Below are positions 23,981 through 33,051 of a DNA stretch of 45,106 nt, piece by piece (positions within the stretch are counted from its first letter, which is position 1; each line of letters starts with the position of its first letter). The notes beneath the pieces were generated by a model. That model searched no databases and was not told the DNA's origin. It saw only the letters and a program-made list of their open reading frames with translations. This stretch comes from a virus. The stretch lies in IMG/VR virus record IMGVR_UViG_3300022223_000007, positions 1 through 45,106 of that record. One strand, 5' to 3'. The position numbers were made by a program, and so were the translations under genes.

Positions 23981-24400
23981 TTATTCCTCGGTAACTGTAC
24001 TCGCCGTGGTAATCACCGGCTTGACCTGCGTGGCCATGATGACCGGCTGCTGTAATGAACCACTATAATCGATGGTCCCGCCACCTCTCGATATACTCCA
24101 ATGCGTGAGCGGAGGGCCAGGTGACGCCGTACACTTGTCAAACTCAATATCTACCGTTGGGCTTACGACGTTGCCTGTAATAGTCCACCCGGCACTGTTT
24201 CTCGGCACTGCCTTTCTCGCGTATCCAGTGTAGCCCGTTTCATTCGTCAACTGTGACCCTCCGGAGCCTGGGTCCGCCGTGTGTAACGCAATGATGTGCG
24301 ACGTGAACGGAACCGACGAATTATCAGCAATGCTTGCAATGGCTGTCCCGTGGAAATACAGCTTGATCAAATCATTGCGGTATGTTTGCCCCTTCCCCAT
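23981..24400 (-). CDS. Tail fibre protein (Gp80-like)
   Basis: 139 aa. The pattern LHTADPG followed by ETGYTGYARKAV and later segments matches the phage fibre family sometimes named Gp80. It is probably a short fibre or baseplate component. Adjacent genes are similar beta-rich proteins and an exported lipoprotein. Confidence 0.65.
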   Translation of the reverse strand: MGKGQTYRNDLIKLYFHGTAIASIADNSSVPFTSHIIALHTADPGSGGSQLTNETGYTGYARKAVPRNSAGWTITGNVVSPTVDIEFDKCTASPGPPLTHWSISRGGGTIDYSGSLQQPVIMATQVKPVITTASTVTEE

Positions 24401-24415
24401 TGCTCCACATTCCCT

Positions 24416-25426
24416 CTAGCGATAAATCGCCCGCGCCAGTGAGGTCATCCACGGGAACCCACCGGTATCGACCGCGCCATAGAACATATACAGCGTGGCC
24501 GTGTCTTCATGGAACAACAGCGAGGGAGACGTAATCGATGCCACCTCTCCGACGCTTGCCCCGCCGAGGGTGAGCACGTCGGGGTAGGTTTCGTATGGTC
24601 CGAGCGGGCTAAACGCTCGTCCGATTGTAACGGCGTCATTTCCGCCGCCGTCCACAACCACCCCGGCACGATAGTAAAAGCCGTCCGGCCCCTTTTCGAT
24701 GTGTGCCTCAACCCCGAAAATATCGTTCCATGAGAGCGAGCCCTGCTTGACCCATGTCGTTCCGTTGTTCGACGAGGTGGCATACATGGTAGTCACAGCG
24801 GGGTCTGGCGAGTTCGGCGAATCGCCCCATCCAGTGTAGACCATGTATAGCACCCCGTTGTATTCAACGATGGATGGCGAGGTCATGGCCGAATCATCGT
24901 CGGAGCCACCGGCCCCAAGCGCCACAACCGGCGTGGTTTCGCGCGTGTACGGACCGAGCACATTGCTCGCTGAAATCGCTCGATAGATTTGCGCGACGTA
25001 GGCTCCCTCAGCCGTGCCGTCGTAACCGATGTAGTAGATGTGATGCGCCCCGCCTGGCGTCTTGTAGTAAAACGCCGTTTCCTGGTTGAGTTGGCCGGCT
25101 GCCGGACCTGCCCCACTGAGTACGCGATGATCGGAGTACTGCGCGCTTTCAACCGGAAGCCATGTAATAAGATCGGTCGAAATCGCCATTCCGATCGCCT
25201 GCGAGTCTGATCCTGAATCAGTGGTGTAGACCATCCGATAGGCATCTTCGGCTTCGGTGACCACATGCGGGTCACCGGCGAAGTTGCCATCCTCTCCGCC
25301 GAACAGTGGTGCGGTATAGTGGCGTTGGAATTTCGTCAAGCCTGAAAAATCAACGGAGCCAGAGAGTCCACACCCAAGCATCACGATTCCCCCGACTATG
25401 CTGAGACCGAGCCGTTTCCACGTCAT
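24416..25426 (-). CDS. Predicted lipoprotein, beta-propeller glycosidase-like
   Basis: 336 aa. A lipoprotein signal is visible (hydrophobic helix, then MLGCG with Cys19). The body has repeated beta-strand blades with AGDPHVV, TSPSIVEYNGVLYMVY and TSPSLLFHEDTATLYMFY, as in five-bladed propellers of GH43/GH32-like families. The Asp in AGDPHVV is a possible catalytic base. A lipid anchor is odd for a protein encoded among tail genes. Substrate unknown; it may bind sugar rather than cleave it. Confidence 0.65.
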   Translation of the reverse strand: MTWKRLGLSIVGGIVMLGCGLSGSVDFSGLTKFQRHYTAPLFGGEDGNFAGDPHVVTEAEDAYRMVYTTDSGSDSQAIGMAISTDLITWLPVESAQYSDHRVLSGAGPAAGQLNQETAFYYKTPGGAHHIYYIGYDGTAEGAYVAQIYRAISASNVLGPYTRETTPVVALGAGGSDDDSAMTSPSIVEYNGVLYMVYTGWGDSPNSPDPAVTTMYATSSNNGTTWVKQGSLSWNDIFGVEAHIEKGPDGFYYRAGVVVDGGGNDAVTIGRAFSPLGPYETYPDVLTLGGASVGEVASITSPSLLFHEDTATLYMFYGAVDTGGFPWMTSLARAIYR

Positions 25427-25427
25427 G

Positions 25428-28157
25428 TCAATGCCCCATCGATGATTGTGGATCTTGCACGAGGACCAACGGTAACGGCACAGTGTAGGTACCGAGTGCT
25501 GATCCGTCGTCCCGTAACAGAATGCATGTAAAACTGGTGTTGCGCGTCACACTGTTGCCGCTAGTGAGTTGGTAATCGATTTCCGTATGTGTCCCGGCTG
25601 GCATAGCCGGAAGGATGATCGGAATAGTGTCATTCCGCGCCGTGGACCCTGGCGCGAAGGTGCCCGCGAATCGCTGACTCGTTGGCGTCCCGGTGCCCGG
25701 AATCGTAGGCTCTGCTGTAGTCCCATAGTAGGCGATATGTCGCCCGTTGAATGTATTTTGCACCCGAATGTACTCTCCGGCGTTTTCTCGGCAGTAGGGT
25801 GCCACGCCAGTCGGCACTGATGTATCGTTCACCACGGCCACCTTAAACCGCACGCGGAAGGCTCCATTGGGGCCGATGCGGGCCGGTTCGTTGTCGAGGC
25901 ACAGAGGGCCCAATGAGAGTTCGTTGTTCGCGGCTTGACCGTGCAGGCCTTCGATGCGGTAGGCTGTTATTTCAAATGCACTCGGCCCAGGACCACCTGG
26001 AGATGGCGGCACAATCGGGACCGCCACGATGCCCCAGGCACGCAAGCCGCCAAGGAGGAACGACTCTTCCTGCCCATCCGCGCCGCTCTGAGTGGACGAC
26101 CCAATACGCAGCGAGACGGACGGATGTTGGTGATCCGTCGTGAGGGTCTGATGCGGCCCAGCTGAAAGTGTCACGGTGGAGCCCGTGCCGGTACCGACAA
26201 AAGTTCTGGTGATCTCGTCCGCATTGCTATTCGATGTGACCGTGGGAGTCACGCTGACGCCAACCGTTTGTGCCACGGCTCCATAGCTGCCGATGTTCGA
26301 TTCCTCAACCGATTCCATGATCCATCCACCGTTCACCGTTGTGCTGAATGTCGGCGTCAAGGTGCAGGTACCAGAGGTGGGATTGACCAACCCGAACACC
26401 CGTACGCTGCGATGCCCTGCCGTCGTGTCAGTGAATAAATGTGTCGCTAACGGCGGGATATCCTCGCTTCCGCAACTGCTGGTGACTGATGTCGGGAACG
26501 CCTGCGTACCGACGCCATTCCAGATTGTGGTGAGAAACACCGTCAACCCTCGATTCGCCGAGGCGCTGATGGTGCGGGTATGAGCTCCATCAAGATCTGT
26601 GGTGCGATGGTGTGATGGAGGATTCGTAGGAGCCCCACCTCCACCGGAGGAGAATGACGAGGGGAACGGGCAGCCGCCCGTGTTCACGTTCATGCGGACA
26701 TGGAAATCAAAGAGCGATTCGCCGGCCACGCGATTGACGCCATCGAGATCGGCTTCCCCGTGCGGGAATTCTGCTGTGGTAGGGTCCCAGAGCGGCACTT
26801 GCAGCGTACCTCCAGACCCGTCGAGCAACACCCCATCCACATAGCGATAAAGTATCCGTGCCCCCGCGCCTGCTGTTTCAGCGGCAGATCCATCAGGAGC
26901 CCACAGCCCTTTGCAGGTGCCGAATCCAGGATTGGCTGTGGTTGACGAGCCCCAATTTGATGGCAGGCTGGGGTTGTAGGCGGTCCCGTTGCCGTTCGAT
27001 AAATTGTTAGACCCGCTCCAGTTCGTGATTTGCGTCACGGTGTAGCCGAGATCCTGCACCCCCGATACCACGCTATTCGTAATCGTCGCCGAATTCTCGC
27101 TTGGCGTAGCTCCAACGTTGTCGAAATCGTCTAACGTGATGCCATCCTGGCCAGTCACACCTGTGCCAAGTACGGTGATCCGGTTGATCTGGTAGTTGAC
27201 GCAACTCGAACAACGGATGCCGGTTGATTGCCACGCATAATCGACGATCGCAATATCTTGGAGGAGTCCATCTTTTGGTGTGTAGTTCAGTCCAGGATTA
27301 CTGCGAGCGTTGGCATAGATGCCATTGCCAGTCGTGCATTTGTAGCAGATTGACCCCAGCACACTTGACCCGTGCATTAAGATAGAGTTGAAGAACGGCG
27401 AGTTTTGCTCCACGAGATACCCGCCGTGGGTCGTGCCGTCCATGATGATATTTTCGGCGATGCAGTTAGTGCAGGGATACATCGACACAACCGCATCGGC
27501 CCGGCCCACACCAGGCCCGACACCGCCACTGATCGCGCCACCTCGCGGGTTGCAGTATTGCCGTCGCACGACAATCCGCTCAGAGCGCCACAGCTCAACG
27601 CAATGGCGACCGTAGGTATACACCTCGTTGTCTTCCACGAGCGAATCAGTAGAATCGTGAATCGAGATCGCGTGCAGGTTGTTATAGCGGTTGGGGTTGA
27701 CCACAACATTATTTCGTACCGTGTAGTGATTCCCGTTGACCATCCTGATGGGGTTCCCACCTGAGCCACCGCTGTTGTCGGTTGAGCGCAAATAGAGACC
27801 ATCCACAATGATGTAGGCGCTGTTGTTGAACTGCACCGCTCGACCGGTACCGTTGTCAAAGATTTTCGCCTTGCGCTGATTCAGCGCGGTGACGATCAAC
27901 TCATTGCCCGCCGTACAGACCACTGCATTCGCGCTGATCTTCCCAGTACTGGTGCCATCTCCATAGGTCCCGTTGAGCAGGTGCAACGTATCGCCGCACC
28001 ACGCCCGCGAGGCATTGATCGCATGGGCGAAGGTCAAAAACGGTGCACCCGTAGACAGACCGTCGTTGCTGTTACTGCCGGTAGGGGAAATGTAATAGCT
28101 CGTGGCATGCGCGATCGAGGGCATGAGCAGCATGAGCAGGAGCAGTAGAATTTTCAT
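25428..28157 (-). CDS. Exported right-handed beta-helix protein
   Basis: 909 aa with a Sec signal peptide (residues 1-18, cleavage near AHA). Residues ~20-400 are a parallel beta-helix of the pectate-lyase/DUF1565 kind (many Asn/Asp/Gly turns: NNVVVNP, DNEVYTYGRH). Residues ~520-720 form a beta-sandwich-like domain with a similar cadence to the 33052-34122 protein, and a further beta domain ends the protein. It could be a polysaccharide depolymerase or fibre, but the signal peptide is unexpected. No catalytic residues can be named with confidence. Confidence 0.65.
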   Translation of the reverse strand: MKILLLLLMLLMPSIAHATSYYISPTGSNSNDGLSTGAPFLTFAHAINASRAWCGDTLHLLNGTYGDGTSTGKISANAVVCTAGNELIVTALNQRKAKIFDNGTGRAVQFNNSAYIIVDGLYLRSTDNSGGSGGNPIRMVNGNHYTVRNNVVVNPNRYNNLHAISIHDSTDSLVEDNEVYTYGRHCVELWRSERIVVRRQYCNPRGGAISGGVGPGVGRADAVVSMYPCTNCIAENIIMDGTTHGGYLVEQNSPFFNSILMHGSSVLGSICYKCTTGNGIYANARSNPGLNYTPKDGLLQDIAIVDYAWQSTGIRCSSCVNYQINRITVLGTGVTGQDGITLDDFDNVGATPSENSATITNSVVSGVQDLGYTVTQITNWSGSNNLSNGNGTAYNPSLPSNWGSSTTANPGFGTCKGLWAPDGSAAETAGAGARILYRYVDGVLLDGSGGTLQVPLWDPTTAEFPHGEADLDGVNRVAGESLFDFHVRMNVNTGGCPFPSSFSSGGGGAPTNPPSHHRTTDLDGAHTRTISASANRGLTVFLTTIWNGVGTQAFPTSVTSSCGSEDIPPLATHLFTDTTAGHRSVRVFGLVNPTSGTCTLTPTFSTTVNGGWIMESVEESNIGSYGAVAQTVGVSVTPTVTSNSNADEITRTFVGTGTGSTVTLSAGPHQTLTTDHQHPSVSLRIGSSTQSGADGQEESFLLGGLRAWGIVAVPIVPPSPGGPGPSAFEITAYRIEGLHGQAANNELSLGPLCLDNEPARIGPNGAFRVRFKVAVVNDTSVPTGVAPYCRENAGEYIRVQNTFNGRHIAYYGTTAEPTIPGTGTPTSQRFAGTFAPGSTARNDTIPIILPAMPAGTHTEIDYQLTSGNSVTRNTSFTCILLRDDGSALGTYTVPLPLVLVQDPQSSMGH

Positions 28158-28160
28158 AGG

Positions 28161-29405
28161 TTACTCACTTAAAGATTCCCCGAGAAATAGGATGAGAAAT
28201 CCGAGATGGTGTAGCGTAGCCGTTGGGGTGGTCGTCCCGGTTGCATCTAGCTCATATTTAAAATAGAGCATATCGCCACCAGCTGGCGTACCGTTACACT
28301 GGATCGGAGTGTCAATCGTGAAGAAATCGTTTTTCGAGCTGCCACCGACGGATGAGGCGGTAATCGGGACCTCTGTTGCCCACGTCGATGATGGAGCCAC
28401 GCCGTTGCCGCGCACCTGACAGGTAAAATGGCCCAGGAGGGCAGCGGTATTCACGGCGGTCTGTACCACGACCTGGATAACGGTGATCTGCTCACCGGCC
28501 CACTTAAAATCCATTTTGAACGACCCATCCAAGCGTGAGCCGTTGTTGTCCGCGCAGATAAAGGTTCTGATACGTGGACCACTGTTCAGTACCGCCCCTG
28601 TCGCGCTCGTTGGGCAGTTTGTACCGTCTCCAATGAGGCGATCTGCCGGTATCCATTTCGAGTAGAGAATATAATACCCGGCTCCAACCGTGTATTGCAG
28701 CGCTGCTGTTGGTGCGCTGGGATCAAAGCGGATCATTTGCGTATTCGCCGCGCCATTGACCTGGAAATATCTGGTATTGGGGAGGCGCACAATCTTGTTG
28801 CAATCATCCACCACTCCACCTGATACACACGTGATGTAGGTATTCCCATCACTATGCTGAAAGACAGTGGCTCCATTCGCCGCCTGTCCACCGAGCCCCA
28901 AAATATCGAGCCGCCGCGCCTCGCTGGTGCCGGTAATGATGTTCCCACTTGGTAAGTCAAAATTCGCATCAAGCCCCTGGGCCGACCCACCTCCACTGCC
29001 ACCGCCACGGCTAATCACAGCCGTAGTAGCATGCCCCGTAACCACAATGGTTCCGCTCGTGTAGCTAGTCACCGGCGCTCTAAAACTAAAAGCACCGCCA
29101 GGGCACTCCCAGTAACCCGGCTCAACCGCCTGGATAGACACAATTGATCTATCGTTGGCGTCTGTGCATTGCACGGGAACGTAACTTGTCGCATCTTTGG
29201 TTTTTTTCTGGAATTCAACGATTCCCTGGAATGTCCCTTCGATCTGCACAGCGACCGTGGAGTAATAGCCCGCCGGCAACTCGGACCCGTTCGCTGCCCC
29301 GGTCGCCCCACTATGGAATACCCACGGGATGGCAGATTCTGCCCCGATGCGATAGGGCAGGAGTACCATCACCACAATGATCATCCCTCGTAACCCGCTA
29401 ACCAT
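28161..29405 (-). CDS. Exported beta-rich virion-locus protein, 414 aa
   Basis: Sec signal peptide (about residues 1-22) then an N-terminal beta domain, a Gly/Ser linker (RGGGSGGGS near 134-142) and a larger C-terminal beta domain. The start at 29405 with GAGGGGTGGCAAC is preferred; an ATG-equivalent at 29438 would overlap the frameshifted chaperone end. It lies directly after the tail chaperone, where the tape measure would be expected. Unrecognised. Confidence 0.6.
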   Translation of the reverse strand: MVSGLRGMIIVVMVLLPYRIGAESAIPWVFHSGATGAANGSELPAGYYSTVAVQIEGTFQGIVEFQKKTKDATSYVPVQCTDANDRSIVSIQAVEPGYWECPGGAFSFRAPVTSYTSGTIVVTGHATTAVISRGGGSGGGSAQGLDANFDLPSGNIITGTSEARRLDILGLGGQAANGATVFQHSDGNTYITCVSGGVVDDCNKIVRLPNTRYFQVNGAANTQMIRFDPSAPTAALQYTVGAGYYILYSKWIPADRLIGDGTNCPTSATGAVLNSGPRIRTFICADNNGSRLDGSFKMDFKWAGEQITVIQVVVQTAVNTAALLGHFTCQVRGNGVAPSSTWATEVPITASSVGGSSKNDFFTIDTPIQCNGTPAGGDMLYFKYELDATGTTTPTATLHHLGFLILFLGESLSE

Positions 29406-29416
29406 GTTGCCACCCC

Positions 29417-30144
29417 TCAGTTTGGACACGTTCGGCACGCCTGCGCCAACCCATCACCGAAATATTGCACGCATTCTTGAATGCATGATCCTCCGCAGAA
29501 CTCACCAATCTGTTGCTCGTGGTCATGCGCTTGACGCTCTTTCATCCATGGGAGTTCAACTCCGAACCAACTGAGGATGGCCCGGTCAACGAATTCGCGC
29601 TCAAGGCATCGCCTGAGATAGGGGTCTGAGTCGTGTGGCCCCCATTCTGTGAGGATGGCGCTGAGCTTGGTGACATCCCCGCCGCTGAGGGCGACAAGAG
29701 CGTGCTCGACCCAGCCTCCCCAGGTGCACGGGACGGTACGCCCCCCGCGCTTGGCGTCTGGTCGAACTGCTTGACCAGCGTTTTCCCCGGAATAAGCATC
29801 GCGAGGTGTTCCCGTTGACAGAACTGAAAAAAATGTGGGGCAAATACGGCCACCTCCGCGCCGGTCAACTCTGCAGCAAATTCCTCTGACCGCGCGTAAA
29901 TCGTCGCCCATGGCTGCCGGGAATGGTCCGCGCGAGTCACCCCGTCAGGCAGCAAACTGATTGCCATGATGAGCGGCCCCTTCTCCCTGAACAAATCCCA
30001 AATCGTTGCGAAGTCCAACAACTCCAAATCGATAGTTTTAAAGATATGTTCGGCAAGCCATTTATTTTGCTGCCATGACGGCGGCTCAAGTCTGTACGCA
30101 ACGCCATTAATCGTATAGATTTTCTGTGTGAGATCTTGGCTCAT
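29417..30144 (-). CDS. Tail assembly chaperone, -1 frameshift product (gpGT-like)
   Basis: Join of residues 1-135 of the zero frame with a 107-residue extension read in the -1 frame from CGT at 29740 to the stop at 29417, giving 242 aa. The extension has globular-looking sequence (WVEHALVALSGGDVTKLSA, later a Cys-rich end). The switch site is GGGGGGC at 29746-29740. It would bridge tape measure and tail tube as gpGT does. Confidence 0.7.
29542..30144 (-). CDS. Tail assembly chaperone, zero-frame product (gpG-like)
   Basis: 200 aa. In lambda-like phages gpG and a frameshifted gpGT coat the tape measure during tail assembly. Position directly after the tail tube gene fits. Residues 1-135 look globular; from there on the zero frame is Ser/Pro/Gly-rich and low in complexity, which suggests that most of the meaningful sequence lies in the other frame. 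Confidence 0.75.
   Translation of the reverse strand: MSQDLTQKIYTINGVAYRLEPPSWQQNKWLAEHIFKTIDLELLDFATIWDLFREKGPLIMAISLLPDGVTRADHSRQPWATIYARSEEFAAELTGAEVAVFAPHFFQFCQREHLAMLIPGKTLVKQFDQTPSAGGVPSRAPGEAGSSTLLSPSAAGMSPSSAPSSQNGGHTTQTPISGDALSANSLTGPSSVGSELNSHG
29740..29746 (-). other. Programmed -1 frameshift slippery site
   Basis: G|GGG|GGC is exactly in the X|XXY|YYZ register of the zero frame (codons at 29745 and 29742). A CGTGC/GCACG stem (29730-29726 with 29705-29701) begins nine bases downstream, a normal spacing for a stimulatory element, though it is only five pairs. Confidence 0.7.
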
Positions 30145-30151
30145 GGTCCCT

Positions 30152-31090
30152 CTAGGTGAACGCGATACTTAACTCATCATTGCCTGCCGTGCGCTTCATC
30201 CCAAAATCTGAGTTCAGTGTGGCGATCCCGTTACGATCCCCCTCGGCAATCTTGGTGTATTGGGCCTTAGGGATGTTGAACGTCACAATGTTGCCAGCCG
30301 TGAGCCCATGTTTCCACGTCAACACCCCGGTCGTGTTGCCTTTCCATCGCCCATAGAAATCATGTGTCGCGACTAACTCATCTTCAGGGTCAAAACTGCC
30401 TTTCGGCTCACGCGCTGTCAGGAGGGTCGAAATGAATCCGGTTGACTGATTGATATCCCCTCTCCGCTGCAACGTATTGGCCATGTCGAATTGCAGCTGT
30501 GAGACGAACGCTTGGAATGAGGCAATGCTGAACGCTGCCGAGAGTAATGGGAATGGAATGGTTGTCTCAACGCCTGATGGCGTTGGGAGTGCAACATCGG
30601 TGACATCTGACCCCACCCCTGCGAACTCGAATTCAAACATCCCAGGTTCACCGCTTTTCCCGGCATACTTCATGTTCCCACGAGCCCCCGTGATCAACTT
30701 GCGAAGCCCATCACGATACGTCGCAAGCGTCATTGTCGGAATGCTGGCTAAGGCACTGATCGGCGCATACGTCACGCTGGTCGATGCCACAACCGTTTCG
30801 CCAAATCCGCATGCCTTGAGATACTTGCCACAGGCTGGCGCTGTGCCCGCCGTTCCCGACCCCTTGACTTCGACCTTAAACGCGATGGCACCGGCTTGCG
30901 TGGTGGCAATATCCACGTACGGCGATAAAGAATTATCGAGGAACTTTCTCACGAACATCGGAATATCCGCCTCGAATTTCGGCTCCATGATCAAGTTATT
31001 GGCATCGGCCCCGACGAGTGTTTCTGCCGTGCCCTCTACGGCTTCTTCCTTGCCCGCCAGCACCACGCGATTGCTTAAGATACGTCCCAT
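30152..31090 (-). CDS. Major tail tube protein
   Basis: 312 aa. Placed between connector/fibre genes and the tail chaperone, as lambda gpV. The sequence has the tail-tube pattern: MGRILSNRVVLAGKEE at the start, a central YLKACGFGETV segment and a beta-rich body. It should polymerise into the tail tube. Identification rests on order plus these patterns. Confidence 0.78.
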   Translation of the reverse strand: MGRILSNRVVLAGKEEAVEGTAETLVGADANNLIMEPKFEADIPMFVRKFLDNSLSPYVDIATTQAGAIAFKVEVKGSGTAGTAPACGKYLKACGFGETVVASTSVTYAPISALASIPTMTLATYRDGLRKLITGARGNMKYAGKSGEPGMFEFEFAGVGSDVTDVALPTPSGVETTIPFPLLSAAFSIASFQAFVSQLQFDMANTLQRRGDINQSTGFISTLLTAREPKGSFDPEDELVATHDFYGRWKGNTTGVLTWKHGLTAGNIVTFNIPKAQYTKIAEGDRNGIATLNSDFGMKRTAGNDELSIAFT

Positions 31091-31130
31091 CGTCTCCCCT
31101 CCTTCTGTCAGCCCGCAAGCTGTAGGTTAC

Positions 31131-31301
31131 TCAGTCCCGTTCCGACCGCTTCGGCGGCTCCACCAGCGTAGCACTCCCGCCGGCGAGCAATTGTCGCAAG
31201 GCCGACGCCGGTGCGTCCTTCGGCGACTCCAAACAGTCACCAGGCTCACCCAGCTTCTCCCCCTTCGGATTGCAATAGGTACAGGTCAGTTTGACCTTCA
31301 T
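31131..31301 (-). CDS. Small CxxC protein, 56 aa
   Basis: Starts MKVKLTCTYCNPKGEKLGE: one C-x2-C pair and a further Cys at residue 24, a possible zinc site. A GGGAGGTAGCC site precedes the ATG. It lies between the tail tube and repeat-protein genes. No function known. Confidence 0.6.
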   Translation of the reverse strand: MKVKLTCTYCNPKGEKLGEPGDCLESPKDAPASALRQLLAGGSATLVEPPKRSERD

Positions 31302-31303
31302 GG

Positions 31304-31921
31304 CTACCTCCCGCTGACCGCCTTGATCGTCGCCGTGGACCCACTCACCCGCAGCATGGCTGCCGACGACCCGGAGACCCGTCGCAGCACAACCACATCC
31401 ACCAACACCACCCCGGCTTGTGTGACCGCCTGCGCGAGATCAGTCTCCTCGATCTGTCCAAGCGTCCGGCGTTTTACCCGCACGAGCGCCTGCGCCAGTT
31501 CGCCGTCGATCGCGATCCCGAGCTGCCGCAGCCGCGAAGCCGTGAGCTGGTGCGCCTGCTGGCTCTCGACCACCTGCCCGCTTGCCAGCCGCTTCGCGGA
31601 AGCGACCACCTGCCCCAGCGCCGACTCTGATGCCTGCCCCAGTACAATGGTTTTGTTGCCGCTCGCCTGGACCGCCTGCGCGAGATCAGTCTCCTCGATC
31701 TGTCCAAGCGTCCGGCGTTTTACCCGCATGAGCGCCTGCGCCGACTCGCTGCTAGTCACCTGCGTCACGGCCCGTTGCTTGGCATGCGTGACCGGCTGTG
31801 CCAGCGCCGACTCTGACGCCTGCCCCAGTACAATGGTCTGCGACGCCACGCCTCCGGATGCCAACGAGGTCCAGGCCCCTGTCCTGTCCGCCGTCTGCGT
31901 ATGCGACCAATTGATGATCAT
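31304..31921 (-). CDS. LGQ-x-x-E repeat protein, 205 aa
   Basis: About seven imperfect ~20-residue repeats, e.g. LGQIEETDLAQAV (twice), LGQASESALAQ and LGQASESALGQ, with basic spacers (RVKRRT). Similar repeats occur in uncharacterised phage virion-locus proteins. They could form a fibrous or solenoid element. Two 72-base DNA copies differ at one base, showing recent duplication. No N-terminal signal. Confidence 0.65.
   Translation of the reverse strand: MIINWSHTQTADRTGAWTSLASGGVASQTIVLGQASESALAQPVTHAKQRAVTQVTSSESAQALMRVKRRTLGQIEETDLAQAVQASGNKTIVLGQASESALGQVVASAKRLASGQVVESQQAHQLTASRLRQLGIAIDGELAQALVRVKRRTLGQIEETDLAQAVTQAGVVLVDVVVLRRVSGSSAAMLRVSGSTATIKAVSGR
31425..31742. repeat. Direct repeat of 72 bp (31425-31496 and 31671-31742)
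   Basis: The two copies lie 246 bases apart in the same frame of the LGQ repeat gene and differ at one position (C/T). A further ~30-base near-repeat (31620s and 31806 onward, around AGTACAATGGT) belongs to the same array. Confidence 0.9.
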
Positions 31922-32670
31922 CGATCGGTCACCACTGTAATCAGTGTGGGATCGGCCCCGGTGGCCGTAAATTTTAGCGTGATGACATTGCCGTTCACAT
32001 CGCTCGCTGCTAGGTCGAGCTTGTAGATGCCGGCCGAAACTTCAGCGACGGCATTGGCGCAGGAGGCAAAGGCGGCCCCGTCAATGGAGCGCTCTGCCGT
32101 GACGGTCGCTCCGGACTTGCCAGACACATGATTGGCACTGTCGCGCATGAAGAACTCAAAGGCCGACAAGGCTGTGTTCTTTTTGATGCTCGCTGTCGTC
32201 GACAGCGTCACTTCAGGTCGCCCTCCGCTGAACGTCCCGTTGGTTCCACCGAATTGCACGGTGTTGACATCCAGATTATCGCCACCATCACAAAGGGCAT
32301 CGTTGATGGCTGCGGCTCGAAAGCCGATGATCGGACCGCGCCAGGGCAAGACGCCGGTGGCCAATCCTGTAAACCATCCATACCCTTCGGTGTCGTTATT
32401 GATTGATCCACCACCAGAGGCTGGAATCTCAATCGTATACATCCCATCGCCTTGATGGGTCCAGTCATAGACACCGCCTGTGGTCGGTGTGACGGCGGTT
32501 TGCGTAAATGCCCCGCCACTCGCGACGAAGTTCCATACGAGATCCATCCCTGAGGCGTTATACGCCACAGCCGTCTCGCGGGTCTTGAAATCGGTATCAT
32601 CAGTCAAGGGGAAGATGTTGACAGGAACTTCGCTTAACGCTGTATCAACATCCATGTAGATATCAGGCAT
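31918..32670 (-). CDS. Virion-associated protein, 250 aa
   Basis: Beta-rich protein of a type frequent in tailed-phage structural operons (motif ALSEVPVNIFPLTDDTDFK and NNDTEGYGWFTG). Probably displayed on the virion. Coupled to the repeat gene by an ATGA overlap. No catalytic motif. Confidence 0.6.
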   Translation of the reverse strand: MPDIYMDVDTALSEVPVNIFPLTDDTDFKTRETAVAYNASGMDLVWNFVASGGAFTQTAVTPTTGGVYDWTHQGDGMYTIEIPASGGGSINNDTEGYGWFTGLATGVLPWRGPIIGFRAAAINDALCDGGDNLDVNTVQFGGTNGTFSGGRPEVTLSTTASIKKNTALSAFEFFMRDSANHVSGKSGATVTAERSIDGAAFASCANAVAEVSAGIYKLDLAASDVNGNVITLKFTATGADPTLITVVTDR

Positions 32671-32673
32671 GTT

Positions 32674-33042
32674 TTAGACTCCTGTCGCTTGCGTTCCTGC
32701 GACCACCCCAAGATTCACGAGCCCAGTTTCCAGAATATTTTGTGAGGCCCTGATCACGTTATCCGTGACAAAGGTATTCTGTGGGCCTGTCAAGACCACC
32801 TGGCGGTAGAAATCCAGCTGCTGGACCTGGATCGTCAGCTTGGCTGTGACGCAATTGATCGTCATGGAACCTTCAACGGCCTGCATCTCAGGATTCGAGG
32901 TGGAGGAAATCTGAACCCGCGCCGTCACCACCTTGTTGACGGTATCGTAGTTAATCGAGGTAAGGACAAACTTGGCATACGATATCGGGGCATCCCCTCC
33001 AAGAACACTATTCACTTGTGCCGGTGTCGTTAAGGTAATCAT
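32674..33042 (-). CDS. Hypothetical virion-operon protein, 122 aa
   Basis: Beta-strand-rich, with no membrane segment. Likely a structural or assembly protein from its context only. Not recognised. Confidence 0.5.
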   Translation of the reverse strand: MITLTTPAQVNSVLGGDAPISYAKFVLTSINYDTVNKVVTARVQISSTSNPEMQAVEGSMTINCVTAKLTIQVQQLDFYRQVVLTGPQNTFVTDNVIRASQNILETGLVNLGVVAGTQATGV

Positions 33043-33051
33043 CGGTTCCTC

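Noticed and set aside
29826-29832. T|TTT|TTT run as an alternative frameshift site in the tail chaperone
   Set aside because: It is in register, but a slip here would replace globular zero-frame sequence by less protein-like sequence. GGGGGGC lies exactly at the point where the frames change in quality.
30450-31940. Plus-strand open frame of 496 codons
   Set aside because: It lies opposite the tail tube, CxxC and LGQ-repeat genes, which have convincing protein patterns, ribosome sites and coupling. Its translation is Ser/Ala/Arg-rich and unlike a real protein.
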